Source: VRUE01 sp963780815 (GTDB lineage Bacteria > Actinomycetota > Thermoleophilia > Solirubrobacterales > 70-9). Taken from it: a stretch of 64,000 nt of DNA. The position numbers and the translations under genes are program-made. The notes under the pieces were generated by a model, which was not told the origin of the DNA, did not search any database, and saw only the letters and a list, made by a program, of their open reading frames with translations. Positions 18,400 through 27,366 of this stretch are shown here, one piece after another. Location of the stretch: assembly GCA_963780815.1 (NCBI GenBank), contig CAWADG010000011.1, positions 186,001-250,000 on the forward strand, written 5' to 3'. How positions within the stretch are numbered: position 1 is the stretch's first letter; each line of letters begins with the position of its first letter.

Positions 18400-19062
18400 A
18401 TGAGGAAGCCCGTCAAGCTCCGCAGACCCAGCCACACCACCTTCGTCGCTTACTTGAGTTTCTTTCTCGTCCTCGCTGGGGGCGCGGCCTACGCGGCCAA
18501 CAAGATCGGCAGCAATCAGCTGAAGAAGAACGCGGTCACGGCGGCCAAGATCAAGAACAAAGCGGTGGGCAATTCAAAGCTCCAGAACAACGCGGTGAGC
18601 ACGTCCAAGCTCCAGGACGGCTCGGTGACATCGGCGAAGCTCCAGGACGGCTCGGTGACATCGGCGAAGGTCCAGGATGGCACCATCGGTGAGGCCGATC
18701 TGACGTCGACCGCGTTTACCCGGGCGAATCTCCTCAATGGCTGGACCAACAGCGGTGGCGCGCCGACCCCGAGCTTCGGCAAGGACGCGATGGGTTTCGT
18801 TCACCTACGAGGCAGGGTGCGCAACCCCGCCGGGACTACCGCCAACGGAACGACGGTCTTTATCCTGCCTCAGGGCTTACGTCCTCAGGAGATCGAGTTC
18901 TTCCCGGGCGCCGAGATCTTCGGCGGCTACTCGGCCATCTGCGCGATAACAATCGAAACGAACGGGGCCGTTTCTGCCGGGATCATCGGTGAGAATGACC
19001 CGAACGGTTGCCAGCCGGTCGGAGCGATCTCGTTCTCGGGGATCACCTTCGAGGCCGGATAG
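18400..19062 (+). CDS. exported decapeptide-repeat protein
   Basis: ATG 18400 follows GGGAG. After a signal peptide or anchor (FVAYLSFFLVLAGGAAYA) come about six 10-residue units of the form AVxxSKLQNN / SVTSAKLQDG (residues 40-105), then a compact beta domain (FVHLRGRVRNPAGTTANGTT ... ISFSGITFEAG). Such repeats occur in surface and fibre-like actinobacterial proteins and probably form a beta-solenoid stalk carrying the C-terminal head. Two units are exact 30-base duplications at DNA level (about 18608-18667), so repeat number could vary. Function is unknown; surface display is inferred. Confidence 0.8.
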   Translation: MRKPVKLRRPSHTTFVAYLSFFLVLAGGAAYAANKIGSNQLKKNAVTAAKIKNKAVGNSKLQNNAVSTSKLQDGSVTSAKLQDGSVTSAKVQDGTIGEADLTSTAFTRANLLNGWTNSGGAPTPSFGKDAMGFVHLRGRVRNPAGTTANGTTVFILPQGLRPQEIEFFPGAEIFGGYSAICAITIETNGAVSAGIIGENDPNGCQPVGAISFSGITFEAG

Positions 19063-19140
19063 CGATCGGCTGCTCGCCGTCGGCTTGCGCCCGCGCGACC
19101 TGTCGCTATGAGTCGGCGATTGCTGGGCGGGGTTAGCACT

Positions 19141-19335
19141 GCGCCCCGATTACGCCCTTCCGAGAAGGGCGCGAAAGGGTCGAAAGCGGTATCGAGCGGG
19201 GCGCTTCGGTGAGAGCGAAAGGCGCCGGTTAGCAGGGCGATTTGCCCGAAGTCGGCTCGGTAGAGCCAAATCCCGTGCTGTGCCGGAATCGGTCTACGAA
19301 ACCGAAGGTCACAGGTTCGAATCCTGTCGGGCGCG
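19141..19335 (+). repeat. tRNA-Arg(ACG)-tailed repeat, copy 10
   Basis: A full 195-base copy and the last intact one. GCGCCCCG (19141-19148) pairs perfectly with CGGGGCGC about 50 bases on, a compensating change relative to the A-T pair in copy 1. GGCTCGGTAGAGCC is a mini D-arm. The sequence after the tail (CTGAGAATCC) is shared with copy 1, so the element may extend about 10 bases further. Confidence 0.95.
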
Positions 19336-19435
19336 CTGAGAATCCCGCCGTAAGCTGGGAGATTTCAGGCCCGTGCGCTGGGGGACGGCCGGCGAGCTCG
19401 GGCACCGATCGGAAATCGCAGATACCCTAGATGCA

Positions 19436-20815
19436 ATGCGCCTGGGGATCTGTGGGATCGCGAGCGTCATCTTCCTGGCGCTGGCCCCTGCCGCTTACGC
19501 CGGGCAGCGTTATGCGGCGCCGGCCGGGGCGGGAACCGAATGTACGCAGGAAAAACCCTGCGAACTCAAAGAAGCCATAGGTGGAGCGAAAGCCGGCGAA
19601 GAGGTGATCATCACCTCCGGAACCTACGAAGTAAAAAGCGTGATCTTCGCTCCAGCGGTCACCAACGTGCAGATCCACGGTGACCCGAGCGGCCCGAAGC
19701 CAAAGATCAACGCCGCCCTTGCAGGCCCGGTGTTCTCGCTCAACCAGACCGGTGACAGCCTCAGTTACATCGATATTGAAGACAGCGCAAACGGCGGCAT
19801 CGGCGTCATCTGCTTCGGCGCAAGGCTGGAAAGGATCAGCGTGCGGGCGGTCGGCGCCGGCGTCACGGGCGCCTTCTCTTATCCCGACTGCGTGGTCCGC
19901 AACAGCCTCTTCCGGGTCGAAGGCTCCGGGTCGGTCGGCTTGAGTGGAGTGGGTACCGCTCCTCCCGGGTCCGCGGTGGCCCGGAACGTGACGGCGATAG
20001 CGTCCGGCGGGAGCTCGTTCGGGGTGAGCGCCGAATACAACGAATCCGTTGAAGGCGGCTTCACCCTCGAACTGCTGAACTCGATCGCCCAGGGTGGCGA
20101 AGCAGACCTGAGGGCGACCGCGGGGCCCAAAGGAGCCGGGAACATCGCCGTCAGCCATTCGAACTTCGACACCTCCAAAGCCGTCGGCGAAGGCGCGAAA
20201 GTGATCGACGGCGGCGGCAACCAGAGCGCGGCGCCGCTCTTCGTCGACGCCGAAAGCCGCAACTACCACGAGGCGGCGGGCTCACCGACCATCGACGCCG
20301 GCATCGCCGGCGAACTCGGCCCGCTCGACCTCGACGGCAACCCGCGCATCCTCGGCCCCGCGCCCGACATGGGGGCCTACGAGACCTCGAACCCCGCGAC
20401 GGTCGCGACGGTGGCCCAGCTGCAGTCCCTGAAGCTGTCGCCGAGCTCGTTCCGCGCCGCGAAATCAGGCGGCGCCGTGGCCAGCGCCAAGAAGAAGCCG
20501 AAGGGACCGGTTGGGACGACGGTCACCTACTCCCTCTCCCTGGCCGGCAAGGTCGACTTCAGCGTCGAACAGCTCACCACCGGTCGCAAGGTCGGAAAGA
20601 AGTGCGTGAAACAGACTTCGGCGAACAAAGGGAAGAAGAAGTGCGATCTGGCCAAGCCGCTGAAGGGCGGCTTCTCCGAGGCCGGGGCCGCCGGGCAGAA
20701 CCGCTTCAAGTTCACCGGGCGTCTGGGCAGCAAGGCGTTGAAGCCCGGCCGCTACCGCCTATCCGGCAACGGGGGCGGCGTGGTCAAGCGCGCCAGCTTC
20801 AAGATCGTCGGATAA
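19436..20815 (+). CDS. exported parallel beta-helix protein (choice-of-anchor Q type)
   Basis: ATG 19436 gives the signal peptide MRLGICGIASVIFLALAPAAYA. The mature protein starts YAAPAGAGTECTQEKPCELKEAIGGAKAGEEVIITSGTYEV, the typical entry of right-handed beta-helix proteins, followed by helix rungs. The choice-of-anchor Q ending (GSPTIDAGIAGELGPLDLDGNPRI ... DMGAYET) comes next, then a Lys-rich beta-sandwich C-terminus with conserved Cys (KKCVKQTSANKGKKKCD). It is likely a secreted polysaccharide-binding or degrading, or cell-wall-associated, protein. A start at 19373 would place 21 residues before the signal peptide and is less likely. Confidence 0.82.
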   Translation: MRLGICGIASVIFLALAPAAYAGQRYAAPAGAGTECTQEKPCELKEAIGGAKAGEEVIITSGTYEVKSVIFAPAVTNVQIHGDPSGPKPKINAALAGPVFSLNQTGDSLSYIDIEDSANGGIGVICFGARLERISVRAVGAGVTGAFSYPDCVVRNSLFRVEGSGSVGLSGVGTAPPGSAVARNVTAIASGGSSFGVSAEYNESVEGGFTLELLNSIAQGGEADLRATAGPKGAGNIAVSHSNFDTSKAVGEGAKVIDGGGNQSAAPLFVDAESRNYHEAAGSPTIDAGIAGELGPLDLDGNPRILGPAPDMGAYETSNPATVATVAQLQSLKLSPSSFRAAKSGGAVASAKKKPKGPVGTTVTYSLSLAGKVDFSVEQLTTGRKVGKKCVKQTSANKGKKKCDLAKPLKGGFSEAGAAGQNRFKFTGRLGSKALKPGRYRLSGNGGGVVKRASFKIVG

Positions 20816-20893
20816 GGGTCAGCGCGCCTGACTCCTCGGCCCGGACGCGACTCCGGCGACCAGGAAGTCCCGACCTCAAAGCCGGGACCAGGG

Positions 20894-21319
20894 CTAGAGC
20901 CGCTCGCGCAGCTCCCGCGCCTCGTGTGAGAACTCGTGCTCGAGGCGGTCCATCTCCTTGCTGCGCTGGTGGAAGAAGGCCCCGAAGGAGCCGGCCAGGG
21001 TGGCGACGACGGTGATGGCGTAGATGTCGAAGAAGAGCTCCAGGACCTTGCCGAAGTTGGTCGTCGGGTCGGCGACCGAGGAAGCGGTCAGTAGCTGAGA
21101 GGTGGAGAAGAGGAAGGCGTCGAAGAGGTTGTGGATTTCGCTGCCGTGCGCGTGGCGCTCGGTCAGGTAGACGAGGATCGTGCAGGCCACCGCGAAGACA
21201 GCGGTGACGAAGAAGATCGTCAGCAGTCGGCGGCGCAGGTGCGCGTGAGTCGCGGTCTTCGCGCTCGCCACCGCGATCATCTCGCGGCTGGCGTGGTTCA
21301 GATGACGCCCCGCGTCCAC
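20894..21319 (-). CDS. two-TM channel-like membrane protein
   Basis: The 141-residue protein has two hydrophobic segments (LLTIFFVTAVFAVACTILVYL and LELFFDIYAITVVATLAGSFGAFF) separated by FDAFLFSTSQLLTASSVADPTTNFGK. This is the layout of a 2-TM potassium channel with a pore helix and filter region. The TVGYG filter is replaced by LTASSV, so selectivity or even conduction is uncertain. The C-terminus is a charged helix (RSKEMDRLEHEFSHEARELRERL), possibly a coiled coil for assembly. Confidence 0.65.
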   Translation of the reverse strand: MDAGRHLNHASREMIAVASAKTATHAHLRRRLLTIFFVTAVFAVACTILVYLTERHAHGSEIHNLFDAFLFSTSQLLTASSVADPTTNFGKVLELFFDIYAITVVATLAGSFGAFFHQRSKEMDRLEHEFSHEARELRERL

Positions 21320-21369
21320 GGCGAATGATTATGGGATGGGCCGCGGTGGGAATGCCGGCGCGGTGCCGG

Positions 21370-21384
21370 CCTGTCGGGCGCGTC
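21370..21384 (+). repeat. possible tail remnant of the tRNA-tailed repeat
   Basis: CCTGTCGGGCGCGTC followed by GAGATTC resembles the last 13 bases of the repeat and the downstream CTGAGAATC seen after copies 1 and 10. No T loop or anticodon arm is left. It would mark the right edge of the array but is short enough to be chance. Confidence 0.35.
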
Positions 21385-21441
21385 GAGATTCGGTCCCAGT
21401 TGCCGAAAATTGGCATCTTTCGCGATGGCTAGGATGCCCGC

Positions 21442-21708
21442 ATGCCTGCCCGATCCAAGGCCGCGCGGCCCAAAACCGCACAGTCCAAGACTTCACAGTC
21501 CAAAAAACGAAAGCCCTCTTCCTCCGGCCGAGGCTCGCGAGAAGTATCGGCCACGGCCGAGACAGCGTGCGAGCAGCTGCGGGAGGGTTTCGAAGAGCTT
21601 CGCGTGCATGTGGGCGAACAATTCGAGGAGCTTCGCGCCCAGGTGCACGAGGAGTGTCAGCAGCTCTGCGGGGAAATCGACGAGCTGCGCACAGAAGCGG
21701 GGCGGTGA
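21442..21708 (+). CDS. small basic coiled-coil protein
   Basis: This 88-residue protein has a Lys/Ser/Ala-rich basic N-terminus followed by one long amphipathic helix (REVSATAETACEQLREGFEELRVHVGEQFEELRAQVHEE) with heptad spacing, likely an oligomerising coiled coil. No signal peptide or TM segment is present. The RGSREVSA start of the helix is closely similar to RGSQEISA in the next gene, so the two look like a tandem duplication in which this copy lacks the TM segment and tail. Function unknown. Confidence 0.6.
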   Translation: MPARSKAARPKTAQSKTSQSKKRKPSSSGRGSREVSATAETACEQLREGFEELRVHVGEQFEELRAQVHEECQQLCGEIDELRTEAGR

Positions 21709-21821
21709 CGTCCCTTTCCACGAGACGATCACGAGGTCCGTCGACGACGCTGGGTGAGGAATCGGGTGTTGCCGCTTTTTGCGCCAGAAGCCTGTTTGGG
21801 GGCATCTTTTCCTGACTTAGG

Positions 21822-23029
21822 ATGCGGCGGGTGAGCGCGCCGCTCGATCCACGCGATCCCTTTTCCACCGGTCGTGGCTCGCAGGAGATATCGGCCGCGG
21901 CGGAGCGTGCGCGCAAGAAGTTGCGAGAGGATTTCGACCGGCTTCGGGCCGAAATCGAAGAGCAGGGCGCCGAGGAGAGCCCCGGCGGCGACCCAGCCGG
22001 CGTTTCCGGATTTCGGAGCAAGGCGGGCGCGGCGCTGGCTGTGTTCGCTCTGACCGCAGCCGTCGCGGCCGCCGCCGCACACTTCGCCCTGAACGGTGGT
22101 CGGGCCTCGAGGGAGAGCAGCGTTTCCGTCCCCTCACCGCCTTCCGGGACGGAAGCCGGCGCGACCACAGCCGGTCGGGGGCGCCCACTGTTCTCATCGC
22201 CGCTCCTCACGGCCGTCGCGCCCGGTCTGCAGATCGAGGCCCTCGGGCCGAATGGAGGCCTTCCCTTCAGCGCAGCCTCTCCCATCACCGGACCGGCGCC
22301 GCTCTTCGTGGTCGGCGGACTGTTGCCGGTGGGAAGACAGGGCCTACCGGGTGGGGAAGTTGCCGGCGCCAGCCCGGTCGGCCGATCTCCAAGAACGACT
22401 CCACTCCTCCCGGAACCTCATGCGCCGCAACAGCTCGCGTACGAGCCGCCACCGCCGCCACCGGCTCCGGAAGCCGGGAACGGCGATGGCGGCAGGCCCG
22501 GCGAAAACCCCGGCGGCGGGGAATCTCCTGGTGGCGGGCCCGGTGACGGTGGGGGACCCGGTCACGGCGGCGGCGACTCAGGGGGCTCGGACGACGGGGT
22601 GGCGGCGGCGGGAGCAAAGGTCTCGGCAAAGGCCATATCAAGGCGCGCGGAAAAGGTCACGACGGCGGCAGCCCCGGCAAGGGTCACGAAAAGGATCAGG
22701 ACGGCGGCGAAATCGCGGAGATGCCTTCTCGCGGCGGCGGCGCCTCCGGGGAATCCGGCGAAGGTGGCGGCGGTTCTGGGAGTGACGATCTCGGCAGCGG
22801 CCCCACCAAGGAACACGGAAAGGGCCACGCTGGGAATCCCGGCAAAGGCCACGAAAAGCATCAGGGCGGAGGCGAGGCCCCGGAAGCCGCTCCTCCTCCC
22901 GCGGAAACGCCGGCCGACCCGGGTCCCGTGACCGGGGCCGGATCGAGCCCCGACGGCAATCCCGGAGACGGCGAAACCCCCGGCGCCGGCCACGGCAAGA
23001 GCGGCGCTCCCGGACAGGCCAAGAAGTAG
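21822..23029 (+). pseudogene. membrane-anchored protein with Gly/His-rich GKGH tail, frameshifted
   Basis: The ATG at 21822 (GTG 21831 is possible) begins a coiled coil (RGSQEISAAAERARKKLREDFDRL), then one TM helix near residues 65-90 (AGAALAVFALTAAVAAAAAHFAL), then a Pro/Gly-rich outer segment. At GACGACGGGG (about 22597) the frame shifts by one base. The new frame is strongly patterned (GGGGSKGLGKGHIKARGKGH, later KEHGKGHAGNPGKGHEKHQGGG) and ends at TAG 23029. The shift is in a run of G, a common sequencing error. The His-rich repeats could bind metal or be a flexible wall-spanning linker; both are inferences. Confidence 0.65.
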
Positions 23030-23086
23030 CACGGTCCCAGGATCTGGCCGATCCCTCCGGGCTTCCCGGCACGCTGTAACCGAAGG

Positions 23087-23935
23087 TCAGGCGCCGCAGG
23101 GCTTGAGGACGACGACGGTCTCCAGCTTCCTGCCACCGCCGCGTTTCGCCTTCACGTGGAGCGTGTAGGACTTGCCGAGTTCGACGGCGAGGCGCGAGGC
23201 CGGCACCTTGGCGACGAGTTTCGTTCCCCGAACGACCTTCTGCCAGAAGTGGCCGACGCCTTCCTCGTCGAAGCCGAGTTCCATCGAGGCGGACATTTTC
23301 TTCACCCCCGGTGCCTTGGTCGAGGCGCGGAGCGTGAAATCGCCCGGAACGCAGCCTTGAGGCAGGCCCCTCAGCTTGATCGCCTTCGAGCCGCTGATCG
23401 TGGGAGGCGCGCTCGCGGTGATCCGATCCGTCACCTCGTTGTTCGAGTTGTCGTCGTCCTGATAGCCGCCTTCGTATGCGTTGGGGATCAGGGTCACGAA
23501 GTGGTTCATCGATTCGTTCACGGTCACCGTGGCCTTGATCGCCGCGCTCGCGCCGGGCGCGAGGGCCCCCAATTCGCAGACCCAGTTGTAGTAGTAGTAG
23601 CCGTACGCCGACCCCGAGCTGTCCTTGCAGGTCCCCTGCGAGCTGGACACCGAGGTGTAGGGGTTGTTGGCGCCCTGGCCGTGGCCGCGAAGTGAGGAGA
23701 GCTCGACGAAGACAGCTTCGTAGGCCTCGGAGCCGCGATTGGCGACGGCGGCGTCGAAGCTGACCGGCTGCCCGACGCCGACGATCCGCGCCGAGGGCGT
23801 GGCGCTGACCGCCAGGTCGATCCTCGCCTGCGCCGCCGCCGGCGTGACCAGGACGAGCAGTGCAACTCCCAGGCCGGCTGCAAATCTGATCGGGCGCACC
23901 GACAGAGACTGTACGCCCGATCCTTGACCGGTCAA
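23087..23935 (-). CDS. exported protein with a CARDB/DUF11-like domain
   Basis: The 282-residue product has a signal peptide (FAAGLGVALLVLVTPAAAQA). A beta-sandwich follows (IDLAVSATPSARIVGVGQPVSFDAAVANRGSEA ... NNEVTDRI), similar to DUF11/CARDB domains that precede other surface modules. Two Cys (GTCKDSS and WVCELGAL) could form a disulfide. The C-terminal domain (LRGLPQGCVPGDFTLRAS ... ETVVVLKPCGA) is a second sandwich closed by Cys at both ends. Extracellular; specific function unknown. Its start overlaps the out-of-frame 3' end of the metallopeptidase gene upstream on the same strand. Confidence 0.7.
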   Translation of the reverse strand: MTGQGSGVQSLSVRPIRFAAGLGVALLVLVTPAAAQARIDLAVSATPSARIVGVGQPVSFDAAVANRGSEAYEAVFVELSSLRGHGQGANNPYTSVSSSQGTCKDSSGSAYGYYYYNWVCELGALAPGASAAIKATVTVNESMNHFVTLIPNAYEGGYQDDDNSNNEVTDRITASAPPTISGSKAIKLRGLPQGCVPGDFTLRASTKAPGVKKMSASMELGFDEEGVGHFWQKVVRGTKLVAKVPASRLAVELGKSYTLHVKAKRGGGRKLETVVVLKPCGA

Positions 23936-23966
23936 CAGATTTCCTGCGGAAGTCGTCTCGGGGTGG

Positions 23967-25905
23967 CTACTGGTACTCGACCGAGCAGGCCGGGGCGCTC
24001 GAGGCGGCGTGGGTCGAGTCGCCCGCGTAGGCGGCGTTCACGGTCCAGGTCCCGGTGTTGCTCGGCGCCGCCGGCACCAGGGCGGCACCCCAGGACCCGT
24101 CGGCGCCGACCGTGGCATCGACGACGCTCGGGCTTCCCGTGGGGGAGACGAAGGTGACGCTGACGTGGGCGCCCGCGAGGGCCGGGCTGATCTTGCCGGC
24201 GACTTCGATCGGCTTCGGGTTGACGACGAGTTTGGGGCATTCGTCGAGGGTCAGCGTCGTCACCGTCCTGATGCCTGCTGTCCTGATCGGGAACGGAAGC
24301 GGTTTCGGAAGAGGCTTCGGCGACCCCTTCGGGAAGCGTTCGTCGAGAGGCGGCAGCGTCAGTGACCCCGGCAGCGCGGTCGTGCCCTTGCGGGTCGCCT
24401 TTCGGAACCGGGCCTGGGCCTGCCAGCAGCGCCCGCCGGGCCCGCTTCGCGAACCCGGAGCGGTCGAGTTTGAAGATCGGCCGGGCGGCGGCGAGGATCG
24501 CGCCGACGTCGGCCAGGGCCGCTCGCGCCGTCTTCCTCAGGGTCTTCGCCTCCTGGCCGGCGTCGAACTTGACGATGCCCGCGTCGCCCCCGGCCGCCAC
24601 TTGACTCTGCTCCTTGATGGTGTCGGTGGCGGCGGCGGCTCCACGCTGGACCTTCGCCAGGTCGATCTCGAAGCGGAGGACGGCCGGCATCGTCGCCGCT
24701 TTGAGCGCTGCTTTGCAGGGGGCTTTGTCGCAGGACGGCGCGTTGTCGGCCCGGCGCTCGGCGAGGTCGAGCCGTTTGCTGAGGCCCCCGATCAGTTTCG
24801 ATCCGGCGGTGACTTCCCGTTTGGCGATCGCCGCCCGGGCCGCCGGCGAGATCACCGGCGGCGGCGGGGGCGGCGCGATTTCGGCTCTCACGACCGTCAC
24901 CGGGATCAGTTTCGGGAGCGGGCAGCCGAGCGCGGATTTGAACTGGTCGAAGGAGTGGATCGTGCCCGGGTTGCGCTGGAGGACTTCGACCATCACTTTG
25001 CGCTGGCCGCCGGCGCAGTTTTCCATCAGTTCCTGGAGGGCGGCGGCGACATCGCCCTCGGTTTCCATGTCCCCGGGCCGGGTGCAGTCGGGCGCCGGCG
25101 AGAAGTCTTCGGCCCAGAACTCGGCCCAGCCCTCGTTGAAGGCGAAGCCGCCGTTGGTGTGGTTGCAGGTTTCGTGGTTCTGGAGGTAGTTGTAGGTGGC
25201 GACGTCGCCGAGGAAGTGGCCGAAGTCGCCGTCGTAGCCGTGGCGGATCACGTGGCCGTACTCGTGGCGGGTGATCGAGTCGTCGCCGCCACCTCCGTAG
25301 CCGACTTCGAACCCGCCCGGCCAGAGGATCGAGGTGCCCGGAGTGAACGGGACCCCGGCGGTGACCGCGTCGGCCTCGAGCTCGACCCCATGGCTCGGCG
25401 GGTCGGTGCCGATTTCGGCGCGAAAGCGTTCGTTCGCTTTGTGGACGCCGTTCCAGATCGCGCACTTGTGGGACTGCCCCGGCGTCGAGAAGACGATGTT
25501 GCCGTAGTCGCGGACGGCGACGTCGTTGCGTTTCTGCTCGGAGTCGACCGACCAGTCGTTGATGCCCCAGAAGTCGCGCAGGTGGACGCCGTGCGCGTCA
25601 CGGAGGGCCATCCGCACGAAGTAGTTGTCGTTGTTGTCCTCGGTGGTAAGGCTGAAGTTCCCCGAGGCGTCGGTGAAGTCCTGATCGACGCGGTGGCCGA
25701 CGATCTCGACCGGGAGGAAGTCGGGGCTGCCTCGCTCCCAGAGCTCGACGTTCATCCCGCCCAGCGGGTCGATGTGACCGCGGTCGTCGCAGAGGAAGGT
25801 CCCCCGGTAGGTCGACACGAGGGCCGCCGCCGGCGTGGCGGCAAGGCCAGCGGCGATCACCCAGGCCGCGAACCCGACCAGTGCAGAGATTCGCAGCGCC
25901 CGCAT
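23967..25905 (-). pseudogene. exported HEYGH zinc metallopeptidase, one frameshift before the C-terminal Ig-like domain
   Basis: After a signal peptide (MRALRISALVGFAAWVIAAG) a beta domain leads to a peptidase core with HEYGH at residues 214-218 and a downstream NEGWAEFWAED, giving two His and Glu258 as zinc ligands and Glu215 as the catalytic base. This is a gluzincin-like arrangement; the substrate is unknown. A helical Lys/Ala-rich region follows. Near 24430 the frame shifts by one base and resumes as RKGTTALPGSLTLPPLDE and an Ig-like domain (IEVAGKISPALAGAHVSVTFVSP) to the true stop at 23967. Without correction the frame runs to 23932 as Arg-rich nonsense. Sequencing error or early decay. 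Confidence 0.72.
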
Positions 25906-25956
25906 GCGGCGACCGTACAGCGCAACCTGGTCGCCGCCGGCGCCCGCGGACGTATG

Positions 25957-27234
25957 TCAGCCCCCGGGGTCGAGAATGAGGTAGCCGGGCTCCCGGGGGG
26001 CGGCGGGGCGCTCCGCCCGCGACGGGACGCGCGCCTGCCAGCCGCGTTTCGCGCACAGCATCTGGACGTCGCTGAGCCGCGCCTCGAGAAAGCCGGCCTC
26101 CGACAGCGCGAAGTAGAGCTCCCACAGCCTTCGGAAGGGACTCTCGTAACCCAGGTCCGCCAACCGCGAGGAGGCGGCGGTGAAGCGCTCGCGCCAGGCA
26201 CGAAGCGTCAGCGCATAGGACGCGGAGATGTCCTCGAGCCAGATGTCGCGCATGTCCGTCTCCGACGCGAGGCAGCGATGGATCCTCTCCACCGAGGGAA
26301 GGCAGCCGCCGGGGAAGATCAGCTGGTTGGCGAAGCTCCGGGTGGCCTTCTCGGCCTGGAAGGCGCGGTCGTCGACGCAGATCGCCTGGAGGAACATCAA
26401 ACCGTCGGGCTCGAGCAGCTCCGAGCAGCGGCGGAAGAAGAGGTCGAGGTACTCCCAGCCGACGGCCTCGATCATCTCGATCGAGATGAGCTTGTCGAAG
26501 CGCCCCCGGAGGGTCCGGTAGTCCTCGCCGAGCACGGTGACACGCGACTCGAGGCCGGCGCTCCGAACCCGGCCCTCGGCGTGCTCCCGCTGCCGGCTGG
26601 AGACCGTGGTCGTCGTCACCCGGCACCCGTGCTCACGGGCGGCGTGGATCGCAAAGCCGCCCCAGCCGGTCCCGATCTCGAGAACGTGGTCCTCGGGGCC
26701 GAGCTCGAGCGCGGCGCAGATGCGTTCCAGCTTGTTCCGCTGGGCCTCCTCAAGCGACTGGCCCCGGTGCTCGAAGCAGGCGCTCGAGTACATCATCGAT
26801 TCGGAGTCGAGGAATGTCTCGAACATCTCGTTGCCGAGGTCGTAGTGGGCCGCGATGTTTCGCCGCGCCCCGCCGACGGTGTTGAGGAGAGGCAGCATCG
26901 CGAGGCGATGCAGCGGGCGGGCGAGCGGTGCGAGCAGCCGCCGGGCCCGGTCGAGGCGGAACATCTCCCGGGCGCCGATCCGCAGCAGGGCGACGATGTC
27001 GGGCGTGTCCCAGAGACCGTCGGCATAGCTTTCGCCGAGGCCGATGCTCCTGCGTCGCGCCAGGGCGTCGTAGAAGCCCGGGTCGTGGACTTCGATCTCG
27101 GCGCTGAGCCCGGCGGCCCTGGGGCCGAAGAGCTTCCCGCGCGATGACCACCCCTCGCGCAGCTCGATCCTCCCCGACCTGATCCCCGCCAGAACGCCGT
27201 GGACCACGCTTCGAGAGAGGCCGCCGGCGCTCAT
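25957..27234 (-). CDS. cfa: cyclopropane-fatty-acyl-phospholipid synthase family methyltransferase
   Basis: ATG 27234 gives a 425-residue protein; the frame continues further upstream only because it is open across the divergent VOC gene. The CFA/mycolic-acid cyclopropane synthase signature is complete: AHYDLGNEMFETFLDSESMMYSSACF, the SAM loop VLEIGTGWGGFAIHAA, ISIEMIEAVG and LIFPGGCLPS. It transfers a methylene from SAM to the double bond of unsaturated acyl chains of membrane lipids, or performs a related lipid methylation. It lies 132 bases from the divergent VOC gene, so the intergenic strip probably holds both promoters. Confidence 0.9.
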   Translation of the reverse strand: MSAGGLSRSVVHGVLAGIRSGRIELREGWSSRGKLFGPRAAGLSAEIEVHDPGFYDALARRRSIGLGESYADGLWDTPDIVALLRIGAREMFRLDRARRLLAPLARPLHRLAMLPLLNTVGGARRNIAAHYDLGNEMFETFLDSESMMYSSACFEHRGQSLEEAQRNKLERICAALELGPEDHVLEIGTGWGGFAIHAAREHGCRVTTTTVSSRQREHAEGRVRSAGLESRVTVLGEDYRTLRGRFDKLISIEMIEAVGWEYLDLFFRRCSELLEPDGLMFLQAICVDDRAFQAEKATRSFANQLIFPGGCLPSVERIHRCLASETDMRDIWLEDISASYALTLRAWRERFTAASSRLADLGYESPFRRLWELYFALSEAGFLEARLSDVQMLCAKRGWQARVPSRAERPAAPREPGYLILDPGG

Positions 27235-27366
27235 TCCGGCGCCCTTCCCAAGTGGGGGTGGCCCAGGGTGGCAATCGTCGAGGGCGGGTGAGGCATCGGT
27301 ACCCAAACCATCGCATCCTTCGGCAACTCGTGCCGGCGGCGGGCGCGCGGGCGCTAGGGTCGGAGG

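Noticed and set aside
891..19335. CRISPR array or class 1 integron attC sites
   Set aside because: Repeats are about 195 bases and 1-4 kb apart with genes between, unlike CRISPR. No attC core (GTTRRRY) or integron integrase is seen.
891..21384. Classical transposon or insertion sequence
   Set aside because: No transposase is encoded and no target-site duplications were found around copies 2 and 10, although the short complementary ends keep a MITE possible.
24055..27147. 1,030-residue plus-strand frame
   Set aside because: It is antisense to the metallopeptidase and lipid methyltransferase genes and has Arg/Gly-rich shadow composition without motifs.
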